A stretch of DNA of 64,000 nucleotides from Halovivax limisalsi. GTDB taxonomy: Archaea > Halobacteriota > Halobacteria > Halobacteriales > Natrialbaceae. Below, one piece after another: positions 38,589-47,178 of the stretch. Below the pieces are notes generated by a model that was not told the origin of the DNA, did not search any database, and worked only from the letters and a program-made list of their open reading frames with translations. The stretch lies in contig NZ_CP095757.1 of assembly GCF_023093535.1 (NCBI RefSeq), positions 186,001 through 250,000 on the forward strand. Direction: 5' to 3'. A program made the translations under genes and the position numbers. Within the stretch, counting starts at the first letter, position 1, and the number at the start of each line of letters is the position of its first letter.

Positions 38589-39473
38589 TCAGAGATCGGT
38601 CCGCTGGAAGCGCCAGTAGCCGATCGCTATCGGGACGGCGACCCAGAGCGCGAGGATGACGAACGCGAACCAGTGCTGCAGGTAGAACGGCTGCTCGAGC
38701 GCCTGGTACTGCTGTGGATTCTCGATTACCCGCTGCCCGTACCCGACCATCGACGTGTTGGGGATGACGTCGTAGCGCAACGAGAGTAGCGCCAGCAGCG
38801 TATCCTGGAAGACGGTGAAGAGGTCGAATCGGAGGATGAACAGCTCGGCCTCGCCGCTGAACAGTCCGAGTCGGCTGTTGACGTAGTTGAAAATGCTCTT
38901 CCACGCGTAAAACAGGATAAAGACCGCGACGCCGACGATCGTCGCCCGCGTCTCCGTGCTGACGAGCGCCGAAACGCCGATCCCGACGGCGACGAACGCG
39001 ACGCCGAAGAGAACCGTCATCAGGGTCACGACGGCGAGTTCGAGCACCGGGAACGCGTCGAACTGCGTCATCAGCAGGGCCGCGCTCGGGACGAAGCTGA
39101 CGAGGATCGCAACGGTCAGCAGCGCCGAGCGGCCGATCAGCTTGCCGCCGAGGACCTCCAGCCGGCTGTGGGGCAGCGAGAGGAGGATCTTGATGCTGCC
39201 GAGTTCGCGCTCGCGAACGATGGACTTGATACTGACGACGAGGCCGGTCAGCGGGACCAGGAAGGCGATCGCCGGCAGCGCCGAGATGGTAAAGAGGAAG
39301 GCTACGGCGAGCTGGCGCTCGACGCCGCTGCCGAAGTCCGTCGTACCGGCCGTGTCGACGAAGAGGTAGGTGATTCCGCCGACGCCGAGCAGGAACAGCG
39401 CCATCAGGCCCCAGAGCATCTTCGAGCGGATGCCGTCCGAGAAGTCCTTCCGGGCGACGGCCGCGTAACTCAT
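38589..39473 (-). CDS. ABC-2-type transporter permease
   Basis: This 294-residue protein has six helices and the ABC-2 N-terminal signature (AVARKDFSDGIRSKMLWGL), and SIVRERELGSIKILLSLP, the conserved cytoplasmic loop of NosY-like permeases. Its ATG 39473 overlaps the stop of the ATPase gene (ATGA), so the two form an operon and probably an exporter. Substrate unknown. Confidence 0.88.
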   Translation of the reverse strand: MSYAAVARKDFSDGIRSKMLWGLMALFLLGVGGITYLFVDTAGTTDFGSGVERQLAVAFLFTISALPAIAFLVPLTGLVVSIKSIVRERELGSIKILLSLPHSRLEVLGGKLIGRSALLTVAILVSFVPSAALLMTQFDAFPVLELAVVTLMTVLFGVAFVAVGIGVSALVSTETRATIVGVAVFILFYAWKSIFNYVNSRLGLFSGEAELFILRFDLFTVFQDTLLALLSLRYDVIPNTSMVGYGQRVIENPQQYQALEQPFYLQHWFAFVILALWVAVPIAIGYWRFQRTDL

Positions 39474-40402
39474 GCCGTCACCTCCGCTCCGTCGGTGGTG
39501 TAGGCGCGGAAGACCTCCTCCAGGGAGGCCTCCTCGGTCGCGAAGTCCTCGACGACGAAGCCCTCGTCCTCGAGCGCGGAGAGGACGGCCGTCTTCGAAC
39601 CGCCGGTCGAAACGACGATCGTGGGATCCGAGGCGTCCCGATCGATCGAGGCCGACGTCACGCCGTCGACCCACTGGACCGCCTGGACCGCCTCGTCCGT
39701 GGCGCGGTCGAGTTCGATCCGAAGCGTCTCCCCGCCGCCGACCGAGTCGCGCAGCCCCTCGATGGTGTCTTCGGCGACCAGCCGGCCCTCGCGGACGATG
39801 CCGACGCGGTCACAGACCGCCTCGACCTGTCCGAGGATGTGACTCGAGAAGAAGACCGTCGCGCCGCGACTCGCTTCGTCGCGGACGAGTTCGCGCATCT
39901 CGCGGGCGCCGTTGGGGTCGAGCCCGGTCGTCGGCTCGTCGAGGATCAGCAGGTCCGGCTCGCCCACCAGCGCCATGGCGAGCAGGAGCCGCTGGGCCAT
40001 CCCCTTCGAGTAGCCGCCGGCCTTGCGCTCGGCGTCCACCGGATCGAGCCCGACGCGCTCGAGCAGGGCGTCCGGGTCGTCGGTCGCACCCTTCGAGCTG
40101 ATCGCGAATTCGAGGTGCTGGTAGCCGGTCAGGCGGTCGTAGGTGTGATAGCCCTCCGGCAGGACGCCGATGCGCTGGCGGATCTGCTTGCTCTCGCGCT
40201 GGGCGTCCATCCCGAGGACGGAGATCGAGCCGCTGGTCGGCTTGACGAAGTCGAGGATCATGTTGATCGTCGTCGACTTTCCTGCGCCGTTGGGCCCCAG
40301 GAAGCCGAATATCTCCCCTTCGTCGATCGAGAGGGAGAGGGAGTCGACGGCGACCACGTCGCCGAAGTGCTTCGACACCCCATCGACGGTGACTGTTGCC
40401 AT
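39470..40402 (-). CDS. ABC transporter ATPase partner of the ABC-2 permease
   Basis: The 310-residue protein has Walker A GPNGAGKST, a Q-loop region, signature YSKGMAQRL and Walker B LLILDEPTTGLD, plus a C-terminal DrrA/NatA-like extension (about 220-310). The signature is YSKGM rather than LSGGQ, as in several ABC-2 ATPases. It energises export by the overlapping permease. ATG 40402 fits the conserved MATVTVDGVSKHFG start. Confidence 0.92.
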   Translation of the reverse strand: MATVTVDGVSKHFGDVVAVDSLSLSIDEGEIFGFLGPNGAGKSTTINMILDFVKPTSGSISVLGMDAQRESKQIRQRIGVLPEGYHTYDRLTGYQHLEFAISSKGATDDPDALLERVGLDPVDAERKAGGYSKGMAQRLLLAMALVGEPDLLILDEPTTGLDPNGAREMRELVRDEASRGATVFFSSHILGQVEAVCDRVGIVREGRLVAEDTIEGLRDSVGGGETLRIELDRATDEAVQAVQWVDGVTSASIDRDASDPTIVVSTGGSKTAVLSALEDEGFVVEDFATEEASLEEVFRAYTTDGAEVTA

Positions 40403-40507
40403 ATTCGCTCCATCCCATGACAGGGATAAAAGGATTGTCAATCTATAGCAATTCCGACGGTGATCCGACCCGGCGTCGGTCCGCGAGCGCGGTATCGGTG
40501 ACTCGGG

Positions 40508-40897
40508 TCAGATCGGATCGTCGGGGTCGTGAGCGGCTGCCACGCGAGTTGCTTCAGTCGCGTATCGCTCGCGCGTCGATCCGTCTTCGACGGGCTCCAG
40601 CGACTCGGGGTCGGCCTCGATCGCGGCCGTCGGCGCGTCCCCCGCCCGGAGGCTGGCAGCGTTCCGCTCGCGGCGGAGATATCGATCCCCCTCGGGCGTC
40701 GCGTAGACGAGCGTCACGAGGTTTCGATCGTCGAGCGTCCGCTCGACGAGCCAGCAGCGGACGCCCGTCGACTCCCCAGCCGCGTTCGATTCGCCCCCGT
40801 CCGCCGCGTCCCGGTCGGTCACACCGTCGCAGTTCGACGGGGAGGCATATCCCGCTGGCGGTGTGGCGCTCCGGGAGGCGAACTGTTGGCGGATCAC
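40508..40897 (-). CDS. Small acidic protein of unknown function (about 129 residues)
   Basis: The C-terminal two thirds looks clearly coding: WLVERTLDDRNLVTLVYA, then TPEGDRYLRRERNAASLR, and PESLEPVEDGSTRERYATEA. It is a compact haloarchaeal-type small protein. The GTG at 40897 gives a Ser/Pro-rich N-terminus of doubtful value, so the true start may be further in. No domain recognised; not linked in an operon. Confidence 0.55.
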   Translation of the reverse strand: MIRQQFASRSATPPAGYASPSNCDGVTDRDAADGGESNAAGESTGVRCWLVERTLDDRNLVTLVYATPEGDRYLRRERNAASLRAGDAPTAAIEADPESLEPVEDGSTRERYATEATRVAAAHDPDDPI

Positions 40898-41076
40898 CGC
40901 GAAGACGATGTGCGGGTGACCGCAACGGTTCAGCTCGCCCGTCGGTGCAGCTCTCAGGCGGGGTCGTCACTGCCGGACATCCGTGCCCTCGCGTCGGCGT
41001 AGGCTGGCCGTACACCCGGCCGCAGCGATCGTAGGGCCGGAATGTTATTCCACGAACCCACCGAAGAGCGGGTAAG

Positions 41077-41823
41077 ATGGTCCCGCGAGACGATCGCCGC
41101 GACGGTCGGGAGGGGGCGGGACCGCGAGGGATCGAGGTGGAGCGCCTGACCGACGGAGACGTCACTGAATCGGGCGGCCAGCGCCGCGGGGATGACGGCG
41201 TCCCGACGGACGGTCGCGGCGAATCCCAAGCCGACCGCGTCGAGGGGCTCCTGTACGGCGGCGAGTCGGTTCTGGAACGGGTCGACGCGGACGGACACGA
41301 TCTCGTCGTGACGAGTCACCGGGTCCTGCTGCTCGCGCCCGAGGGGGCCGACGGTCCACGGGTACGGCAGGTCGAACGGGCGAACGTGGCCGCGGTCCGC
41401 CTCCAGATGGTCGAATCCCTGCGACTACTCGTCTGGTCGATCGGCTTCGTCGGACTCGGTACCGGTCTGGCGCTGGCCGCGGCGACGACGGACGTCGCCG
41501 GGATGGTCCCTGCCGTGGATCCGAGCGGGGCGACGGCCGGCGTCGTCCAGGACACCCTCGACGGGATCGAATCGCTGCTCGCCGTCTTCGACCTGTTCCT
41601 GCTCGTGGCCGGCCTGCTCACGATCGCGGCCGGGCTCGGGGCCTTCGGCTGGTACCTCCGGACGCGCTCGCAGCGCCTCGTCGTGGCCGTCGACGGCGGG
41701 CCGGACCTCTCGATCCCGCGACCCGAGGCCGACGAGCGCGCCGTCGCCGCGCTCGAATCGGCGATCGAGCGGCCGCCGACCGACGACGGAAACGCGTCAC
41801 GCTCATACGGGTCGACGACCTAA
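41077..41823 (+). CDS. Uncharacterised membrane protein with a PH-like N-terminal region
   Basis: This 248-residue protein has a polar N-terminus (about 1-45), a PH-like stretch ESVLERVDADGHDLVVTSHRVLLL, two membrane helices (about 115-140 and 165-190), then another short domain. The layout resembles haloarchaeal two-helix proteins with bacterial-PH-type domains, whose role is unknown. A TGTTATTCC element near 41042-41050 lies about 31 nt upstream of ATG 41077. uvrC begins 9 nt downstream, so they may be cotranscribed. Confidence 0.6.
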   Translation: MVPRDDRRDGREGAGPRGIEVERLTDGDVTESGGQRRGDDGVPTDGRGESQADRVEGLLYGGESVLERVDADGHDLVVTSHRVLLLAPEGADGPRVRQVERANVAAVRLQMVESLRLLVWSIGFVGLGTGLALAAATTDVAGMVPAVDPSGATAGVVQDTLDGIESLLAVFDLFLLVAGLLTIAAGLGAFGWYLRTRSQRLVVAVDGGPDLSIPRPEADERAVAALESAIERPPTDDGNASRSYGSTT

Positions 41824-41832
41824 CCGGGCTCG

Positions 41833-43569
41833 ATGCAGGCCGAGCGGCTCCGCGAGCGCGCGTCGGACCTTCCCCGCGAGCCCGGCGTCTACCAGTTTCT
41901 CGACGGCGAGAGCACCCTCTACGTCGGGAAGGCCGTCGACGTCCGCTCGCGCGTGCGATCGTACGCCGACCCCCGAAGCGCGCGCATCCGGCGGATGGTC
42001 CGGGCGGCCGACGCGATCGACGTGGCCGTCACCGACACGGAGACGCAGGCGCTGTTGCTCGAGGCGAACCTCATCAAGCGCCACCAGCCGCGGTACAACG
42101 TCCGGCTGAAGGACGACAAGTCCTACCCGATGGTCCAGCTGACCGATCACCCGGTCCCGCGGATCGAAATTACGAGAGATCCCAGCGAATCCGCCGCGGT
42201 ATTCGGTCCCTACACGAAGAAGACGCGGGTCGAGACCGTCGTGAAGGCGCTGCGCGAGACGTACGGCCTCCGCGGCTGCTCGGATCACAAGTACAGCGGC
42301 CGCGATCGGCCCTGCCTGGATTACGAGATGGGCCTCTGTACGGCGCCCTGCACGGGCGAGATCGACGAGGCGGCCTACCGCAAGGCGGTCGAGCCCGTCC
42401 GCCGGTTCCTGAGCGGCGAGACGGGCATCCTCGCGGATCCGCTCGAATCCGCCATGGAAGACGCGGCCGAATCGGCGGACTTCGAGCGGGCGGCCCACCT
42501 CCGCGATCGCCTGGCCGCCGTCGAGCGCTTTCACGGCGAGGGCGGCGAGGCCGTCCAGGCCCACGGCGGCGAGGACACGGTCGACGTCCTCGGCGTCGCC
42601 ATCGAGGGCGAGGAGGCGACCGTCGCCCGGCTGCGATCGGAGGGCGGCAAACTCGTCGACCGGGATCGGTTCACCCTCGCGGCACCCTACGGCGCGGACG
42701 AGGGCGTCCCCACCGTGATCGCCGCGTTCGTCGTCCAGCACTACGCCGAGCGGGACTTGCCGGACGCACTCCTGCTCCCCCAGCGCCACGACGACGAGGA
42801 GGTCGCGGCCTGGCTCGACGCCGAAGGCGTCGCGGTCCGGGTGCCGGGCGCCGGCCGCGAGGCGAAGCTGGTCGACCTCGCCCTGAAGAACGCCCGGCGC
42901 AACGTCGGCGGCCGCGACGAGTGCGCCATGTTAGCCGACGCGCTCGAGATCGACAGTGCGCGCCGGATCGAGGGCTTCGACGTGAGCCACGCCCAGGGGA
43001 AATCGGCCGTCGGGAGCGACGTCACGTTCGTGGGCGGCAGCGCGGAGAAACCGGACTACCGCCGGAAGAAGCTCGACGACGAGAACGACGACTACGCCAA
43101 CATGCGCCGGCTGGTCGCCTGGCGCGCCCGGCGAGCGGTCGAGGATCGCGACGACCGGCCCGATCCGGACCTCCTCCTGATCGACGGCGGAAAAGGGCAA
43201 CTCGAGGCCGCCCGAGAGGCCCTGGAGGCGGAAAGGTGGGACGTGCCCGCCGTCGGCCTCGCGAAATCCGAAGAGCGCGTGATCACCCCTGATCGCGAGC
43301 ACTCGTGGCCGAGCGACGCGCCCCACCTCCACCTCCTCCAGCGCGTGCGCGACGAGGCCCACCGATTCGCCGTACAGTACCACCAGACGGTCCGCGACGA
43401 GGTGAAGACGGTGCTCGACGACGTCCCCGGAATCGGCCCCGAGACGCGAAAGCGCCTGCTGGGCCGGTTCGGCAGCGTCGAGAACGTCCGCGAGGCGAGC
43501 CTCGAGGACCTGACGAGCGTCGACGGTGTCGGCGAGAAGACCGCCCAGACGGTCAAGTCGCGGCTGTAG
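41833..43569 (+). CDS. uvrC: Excinuclease ABC subunit C
   Basis: The 578-residue protein has a GIY-YIG nuclease ([19 protein letters not shown]), a cysteine cluster ([15 protein letters not shown], then LCTAPC), a UVR motif ([14 protein letters not shown]), an RNase-H-like nuclease ([15 protein letters not shown]) and a C-terminal HhH pair ([25 protein letters not shown]). It makes the two incisions around UV and bulky lesions with UvrAB. Haloarchaea acquired this bacterial system. The uvrB gene is at 59285-61351. The gene starts 9 nt after the membrane protein gene. Confidence 0.96.
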   Translation: MQAERLRERASDLPREPGVYQFLDGESTLYVGKAVDVRSRVRSYADPRSARIRRMVRAADAIDVAVTDTETQALLLEANLIKRHQPRYNVRLKDDKSYPMVQLTDHPVPRIEITRDPSESAAVFGPYTKKTRVETVVKALRETYGLRGCSDHKYSGRDRPCLDYEMGLCTAPCTGEIDEAAYRKAVEPVRRFLSGETGILADPLESAMEDAAESADFERAAHLRDRLAAVERFHGEGGEAVQAHGGEDTVDVLGVAIEGEEATVARLRSEGGKLVDRDRFTLAAPYGADEGVPTVIAAFVVQHYAERDLPDALLLPQRHDDEEVAAWLDAEGVAVRVPGAGREAKLVDLALKNARRNVGGRDECAMLADALEIDSARRIEGFDVSHAQGKSAVGSDVTFVGGSAEKPDYRRKKLDDENDDYANMRRLVAWRARRAVEDRDDRPDPDLLLIDGGKGQLEAAREALEAERWDVPAVGLAKSEERVITPDREHSWPSDAPHLHLLQRVRDEAHRFAVQYHQTVRDEVKTVLDDVPGIGPETRKRLLGRFGSVENVREASLEDLTSVDGVGEKTAQTVKSRL

Positions 43570-43636
43570 CCCCGACGGCCGTCGATCGCGGCCCCATCGA
43601 TCGCGTCCGCCGCGATGGCTCCGCAGCCGATACGGC

Positions 43637-43679
43637 TGCCGGAATACGTCTGCCGCAGACCTTTGCCGCTCGGGACCGT
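43637..43679 (+). repeat. Left copy of a 43-bp direct repeat bracketing the IS-rich island
   Basis: Differs at 2 of 43 positions from 46583-46625, the region around the SUI1-like gene start. One mismatch changes ATG into TTG. This copy is cut 10 bp further on by the left end of the IS element. Confidence 0.85.
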
Positions 43680-43689
43680 CCTCCCGGCG

Positions 43690-44382
43690 GTGTTCAGATA
43701 GGAGTTTGAAGGAGTGAGATGACGGGGTTATGTGATGGTATGTCCGAAACCGACCGTCTCACTGGTTGTATCAGCCAGATCGACTTGGATGTTGTGGAGC
43801 GAGAAGCAACGCCTCGACTGTTTATGAAGCTCGGCATTCAGCTTCATCTGACTTGTCTCTCACTGGCAAAGACGGCCTCAATTCTCGATGTATTCAGCAT
43901 TCACTTCGCTCGATCGACTGTTCATAACTGGGTACACAAAGCAAAATTACAGCCAGTTTCGGGCCAACATCCGGATCACGTTGCGGTCGACGAAACGGTG
44001 ATCCAACTCGACGGGGAACGGTACTGGCTGTACGCCGCCGTCGACGTTGATACGAATGATTTGCTGCATACGAAGCTTGTATCGACCAGGAACAAGGTGT
44101 TAGCGAACTCGTTTTTCGCCGAACTTCGAGAGAAACACGACGTCGACGACGCCGGATTTCTTTTCGACGGCGATCATTCGCTCCAATACGCCTACCACCA
44201 CCACCATAGACTTACGTTCAGGTACGAAAGACAGGGAATTCAAAACAGCGCCGAGCGAGTGTTTCGAGAGGTAAAACGACGCACGTTTTCGTTTTTCAGC
44301 TCGTTCAGTCACGCGCAATTAGAAACCGCCGACCAGTGGTTAGGATCGCTCGCATTTGCCAAGAACCGGCTTATCTGAACAC
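43690..44382 (+). mobile_element. IS6-family insertion sequence (693 bp)
   Basis: Terminal inverted repeats are GTGTTCAGATAGG (43690-43702) and CTTATCTGAACAC (44370-44382), matching at 12 of 13 positions. Between them lies one intact transposase gene whose TGA stop is inside the right repeat. Flanking 8-bp sequences (TCCCGGCG left, GACCGCAA right) do not match, so no target duplication remains, consistent with an IS6-mediated deletion or rearrangement. Confidence 0.85.
43740..44378 (+). CDS. IS6-family transposase
   Basis: This 212-residue protein has an N-terminal HTH-like region (SLAKTASILDVFSIHFARSTVHNW) and a DDE catalytic core: Asp in VAVDETVIQLDGERYWLY, Asp in AGFLFDGDHS and Glu in IQNSAERVFREVKRRTFSFF. 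The length and the GIQNSAERVFREVKRRT segment match haloarchaeal IS6 (ISH-type) transposases. It catalyses replicative transposition by cointegrate formation. ATG 43740 is preferred over 43719. Codon choice is more AT-rich than flanking core genes. Appears intact. Confidence 0.9.
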   Translation: MSETDRLTGCISQIDLDVVEREATPRLFMKLGIQLHLTCLSLAKTASILDVFSIHFARSTVHNWVHKAKLQPVSGQHPDHVAVDETVIQLDGERYWLYAAVDVDTNDLLHTKLVSTRNKVLANSFFAELREKHDVDDAGFLFDGDHSLQYAYHHHHRLTFRYERQGIQNSAERVFREVKRRTFSFFSSFSHAQLETADQWLGSLAFAKNRLI

Positions 44383-44441
44383 GACCGCAAAGCGGATACA
44401 AACGTATAACCGCGAGCAGTCCGGCAGTCGACGATAGAGCC

Positions 44442-44906
44442 GTGATCAACCGTCGGACGGTGCTCGCGACAGTCGGTGGAGTCGCCACAGTCGCCACACC
44501 TGGATGCAGTCGATTTCGCTCCGCTCCATCACTCCCGTTGGGATTGATCCGAGCGGTCAACTTGATGGACGCGTCGCTGGACGTGCAACTCAGCCTCATG
44601 CCGAGAGGTGACGAGACAGAACTGCAGCTGGAAGACACACTTGTTGAGAAAGGGAGAAGTGGTGTGGGTGCGGCAGACCAGTTGGTCTATCGGCCAGATT
44701 CCAGACCGAGCGTCTCCGATTACGATTACGCACTCGCGATCGACGGCGAACTGGAACACGATATCAGCGGGACGAAAATCGTCGAGAGTATCACGAGAGA
44801 GTACGATGGCGACGCCTGTCTGGTGCTCCACTACATTATCAATGATCCTGCCGTTACTGTCGCGTACTCTCACGAACTCTACCCAGCGTGTGACCTGCCG
44901 GAGTGA
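44442..44906 (+). CDS. Tat-exported lipoprotein of unknown function (154 residues)
   Basis: GTG 44442 begins MINRRTVLATVGG, a twin-arginine signal ending in a lipobox TPGC (Cys22). The mature part is acidic and mostly beta, with QLSLMPRGDETELQLEDTL and a final cysteine near ACDLPE. It would be anchored on the outer face of the membrane. No domain recognised. It lies directly after the IS element and is convergent with the next secreted-protein gene; base composition is less GC-rich than core genes. Confidence 0.7.
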   Translation: MINRRTVLATVGGVATVATPGCSRFRSAPSLPLGLIRAVNLMDASLDVQLSLMPRGDETELQLEDTLVEKGRSGVGAADQLVYRPDSRPSVSDYDYALAIDGELEHDISGTKIVESITREYDGDACLVLHYIINDPAVTVAYSHELYPACDLPE

Positions 44907-44978
44907 CGCCGTCTCGATCGCCGTCAGGTTTGGAGGACCTGCGGTGGGACCGCGGCGCTGCGTTCGAGTCAACTCGTT

Positions 44979-46100
44979 TTAGTTGTCGTAGGATTCGTGC
45001 TGGCCAACCCGTCGTGAATGTGCCGTGGACTCGATCGCGGTCGGCGGGTTGAGTGCAACCTTGGTGACCTCACGCCCCTCGACAGAATTCGCGATCCGTT
45101 CGACTCGCCGATTCAGGCTCGCTTTCGTTCTGACGTCCTCGTCGTCCACCTTTCCATCGGAAACTGAGACGATCCCGAAGCGTTCCTTCTGCGACGTCGT
45201 CGGGTTCGACATGTCGACGAACTTGTCGTTCGAGGTGGTGTAGCCCGACGTATTCTCGTCGACGATGCCACACCCATCGCACGTACCGATGTTTACCTCG
45301 AAGGAGATTTCGGTGGACGGCAAATCGTCGAAGCTTGCATTGACGTTGACGTGTCCCTTCCACGGCGTCTCACCCATCTTCAGTGTCGCCCGCTGGTAGT
45401 GTGATAGCTTGTCCGTCGATCGCCGGACTGGGCCGAACCAACCCTCCTCCTTGTAGTGGTGTCGATACTTGAACCCGCGATCCAACTGCGTCTTCCCCTC
45501 GTCTTTCTTCAGGGATTGCAGGATATCGTCGGCAGAGAGTGCTGCTCCGGCGACGATCCCTGTCCATGGGTTGCTGGCACTCAGAGATATCATCGCCGTC
45601 ACTGTCGTATCGAAGACGGGTTCGACCCAGCCGGGAAGACCCGGTTCGCCATTGGTACTGGCACTGTCGGTGAACCCACGGAAGCCCTCGTCGGGGTCGG
45701 GGAGGTTGAAGTCGTTGGGCGCGTCCGAAGAATTGGTGAATCTGAATGTCGTCGCGCCCAACTGGTCGTCGGTGCGGATGTCACCACTCCTGTGGTCCAT
45801 GGCCCCGATGGCGGTCGACGTCAACCCGACTCGGGCCTCCCACCCGTAGATGTCGGTATGATAGATCTCGCGGATCGTCAAGGCCGACGCCTGATTGTTG
45901 AAAGGGAATGCTTTGTGTTCGTTCTCCTCATACGTAGTTACCGCGTCACTTTTACTATCTACCCCGCCTGCAGTCGTCGAGGAAGTATCTTCTAGAAGTT
46001 TTCTACCATCAATAGTCGCTCGTGACTGACCAACGATTGGTGGTGAGAGCGTGATACCTGCCGCGCCGAGTTTTCGCATAAAGTCGCGTCTTTGAACCAT
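44979..46100 (-). CDS. Tat-exported secreted protein of unknown function (373 residues)
   Basis: The N-terminus MVQRRDFMRKLGAAGITL is a Tat signal without an obvious lipobox (cleavage likely after a GQSRA-like site). The mature region has Thr/Ser/Asn-rich beta sequence, a CDGCG motif (a possible metal or disulfide site) near 275, and a charged C-terminus. I recognise no domain. It lies in the IS-rich island, flanked by transposon debris upstream, and is less GC-rich than surrounding genes. Confidence 0.7.
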   Translation of the reverse strand: MVQRRDFMRKLGAAGITLSPPIVGQSRATIDGRKLLEDTSSTTAGGVDSKSDAVTTYEENEHKAFPFNNQASALTIREIYHTDIYGWEARVGLTSTAIGAMDHRSGDIRTDDQLGATTFRFTNSSDAPNDFNLPDPDEGFRGFTDSASTNGEPGLPGWVEPVFDTTVTAMISLSASNPWTGIVAGAALSADDILQSLKKDEGKTQLDRGFKYRHHYKEEGWFGPVRRSTDKLSHYQRATLKMGETPWKGHVNVNASFDDLPSTEISFEVNIGTCDGCGIVDENTSGYTTSNDKFVDMSNPTTSQKERFGIVSVSDGKVDDEDVRTKASLNRRVERIANSVEGREVTKVALNPPTAIESTAHSRRVGQHESYDN

Positions 46101-46156
46101 TGCGCAAATAGAATTAATTACAACTGCTACTTATTTGCTTCGATAAGTATCCCCAT

Positions 46157-46255
46157 CTATAGTTCCGCTGGCGTGTGGCCGTATATCGCTTGATGCGGCC
46201 GGCGGTTGTTTACCGTTAGTCGGAAATCGGGAAACTCTCCAGAGACAAAATGTGC
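46157..46255 (-). pseudogene. C-terminal relic of an integrase-core (rve-type) transposase
   Basis: Minus-strand translation of this stretch gives AHFVSGEFPDFRLTVNNRRP followed by HQAIYGHTPAEL and TAG. The NNRRPHQ...TPAEL ending is the hallmark C-terminus of DDE integrase-core transposases. Only about 33 codons remain. Confidence 0.7.
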
Positions 46256-46268
46256 GACCAAGGAAGGG

Positions 46269-46521
46269 GACAAAGTTTCCTACCTCGCCAAGAGTCATGT
46301 CCGTAAGCAACTCGAGGACGAGACTGATCCGAAGGCGATCAAAATGCCTTATTGCTGCCTTTGAATACCTAAGGTCTTTCCCCGGTAAGATCGAAGCAAA
46401 GTTCTGCTGGGGTCGACAGATCGTGTATAACTGGCTGAATCGGTTCGAAGAATGAGGCTTTGAGGCCGCGCTCTACAACGATTCTCGGCCCGGGCGTCCG
46501 GCTGAACTCAAAGACGACCAT
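46269..46521 (+). pseudogene. N-terminal relic of an IS630-type transposase (frameshift and stop)
   Basis: Pieces read DKVSYLAKSHVRKQLEDE in one frame, then after a shift AAFEYLRSFPGKIEAKFCWG and RQIVYNWLNRFEE, a TGA stop where an Arg codon is expected, then GFEAALYNDSRPGRPAELKDDH. This is the helix-turn-helix start of an IS630-like transposase, broken by frameshift, stop codon and truncation. Confidence 0.75.
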
Positions 46522-46582
46522 TTAATTATTCGCGCGACAGACCGCATCGGGACGTCTCGCACGACCGGCGCCCGCCACCCGG

Positions 46583-46625
46583 TGCCGGAACACGTCTGCC
46601 GCAGACCTATGCCGCTCGGGACCGT
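46583..46625 (+). repeat. Right copy of the 43-bp direct repeat, at the start of the SUI1-like gene
   Basis: Differs at 2 of 43 bases from 43637-43679. It contains the ATG 46609 that could be an upstream start of the SUI1-like gene. Confidence 0.85.
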
Positions 46626-46635
46626 ACCACAGGGT

Positions 46636-46932
46636 GTGTCTAACGACGACGGCCTCGACGACCTGCTCGACGAACTCGACACGCACGGCGATCTCGACGC
46701 GGCGGAGCAAGTGTTGCGGATCCGGACGGAGAGCCGGCGGTACGACAAACCGGTGACGATCGTCGAGGGGTTCGACCTGCCCAAATCGGAGATCGAGTCC
46801 CTCGCGTCGGACTTGAAGAGCGCGATGGGGACCGGCGGCACCGTCGACGAGGGCCGGATCGAACTGCAGGGCGATCACCGGGATCGGGTGCCGGACATGC
46901 TCCGCGACCGGGGCTTCGCGGTGCGAGAATAG
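46636..46932 (+). CDS. SUI1/eIF1-like translation initiation factor
   Basis: This protein of about 98 residues is the archaeal SUI1 (eIF1/YciH) family: DLDAAEQVLRIRTESRRYDKP, VTIVEGFDLP, then LKSAMGTGGTVDEGRIELQG and DHRDRVPDML. Basic and Gly-rich loops contact the small ribosomal subunit during start-codon selection. GTG 46636 is chosen because relatives start just before DGLDDLLDEL; ATG 46609 would add nine residues that coincide with the duplicated 43-bp segment. A TATA-like TTTAATTATT lies near 46521-46530. Confidence 0.85.
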   Translation: MSNDDGLDDLLDELDTHGDLDAAEQVLRIRTESRRYDKPVTIVEGFDLPKSEIESLASDLKSAMGTGGTVDEGRIELQGDHRDRVPDMLRDRGFAVRE

Positions 46933-47009
46933 CCGTCTCCCGGGCAATCGCGCCGATGTCACTTTTGCGTTCGGTGAGACCTTAAGGATATCTTACATAT
47001 AAAATGAGT

Positions 47010-47030
47010 ACAACCTCTTCAGGTTGTTTT
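47010..47030 (+). terminator. Hairpin followed by T-run
   Basis: ACAACCT (47010-47016) pairs with AGGTTGT (47021-47027) around CTTC, followed by a T-run through 47030. It looks like an intrinsic-type terminator for transcripts from the left. Confidence 0.5.
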
Positions 47031-47145
47031 CCCCCATATTTCGTTCAATAGATCGAATATATGTGCATTACAATAAAATCTGCATAGATATCTAATAGGA
47101 AAATAGATATACAGTACAAATATTCAATATTCTAAAATAAAAAGT

Positions 47146-47155
47146 TTTATAATAT
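47146..47155 (+). promoter_or_regulatory. TATA element for the protease operon
   Basis: TTTATAATAT, centred about 29 nt before ATG 47179; it fixes the protease start as leaderless. Confidence 0.65.
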
Positions 47156-47178
47156 GCTTGGGGAGATTACTTATTGCC

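Larger units (their letters stand above)
46933..47178 (+). other. AT-rich region between the SUI1-like gene and the protease gene
   Basis: This is the most AT-rich part of the window. It contains the terminator-like hairpin at 47010-47030 and, at its right end, the protease promoter at 47146-47155. No gene recognised. Confidence 0.5.

Noticed and set aside
43667-43705. 12-codon frame from TTG in the left copy of the 43-bp repeat
   Set aside because: It is the cut 5' stub of a SUI1-like gene, not a functional gene; the start codon is altered and the IS element follows.
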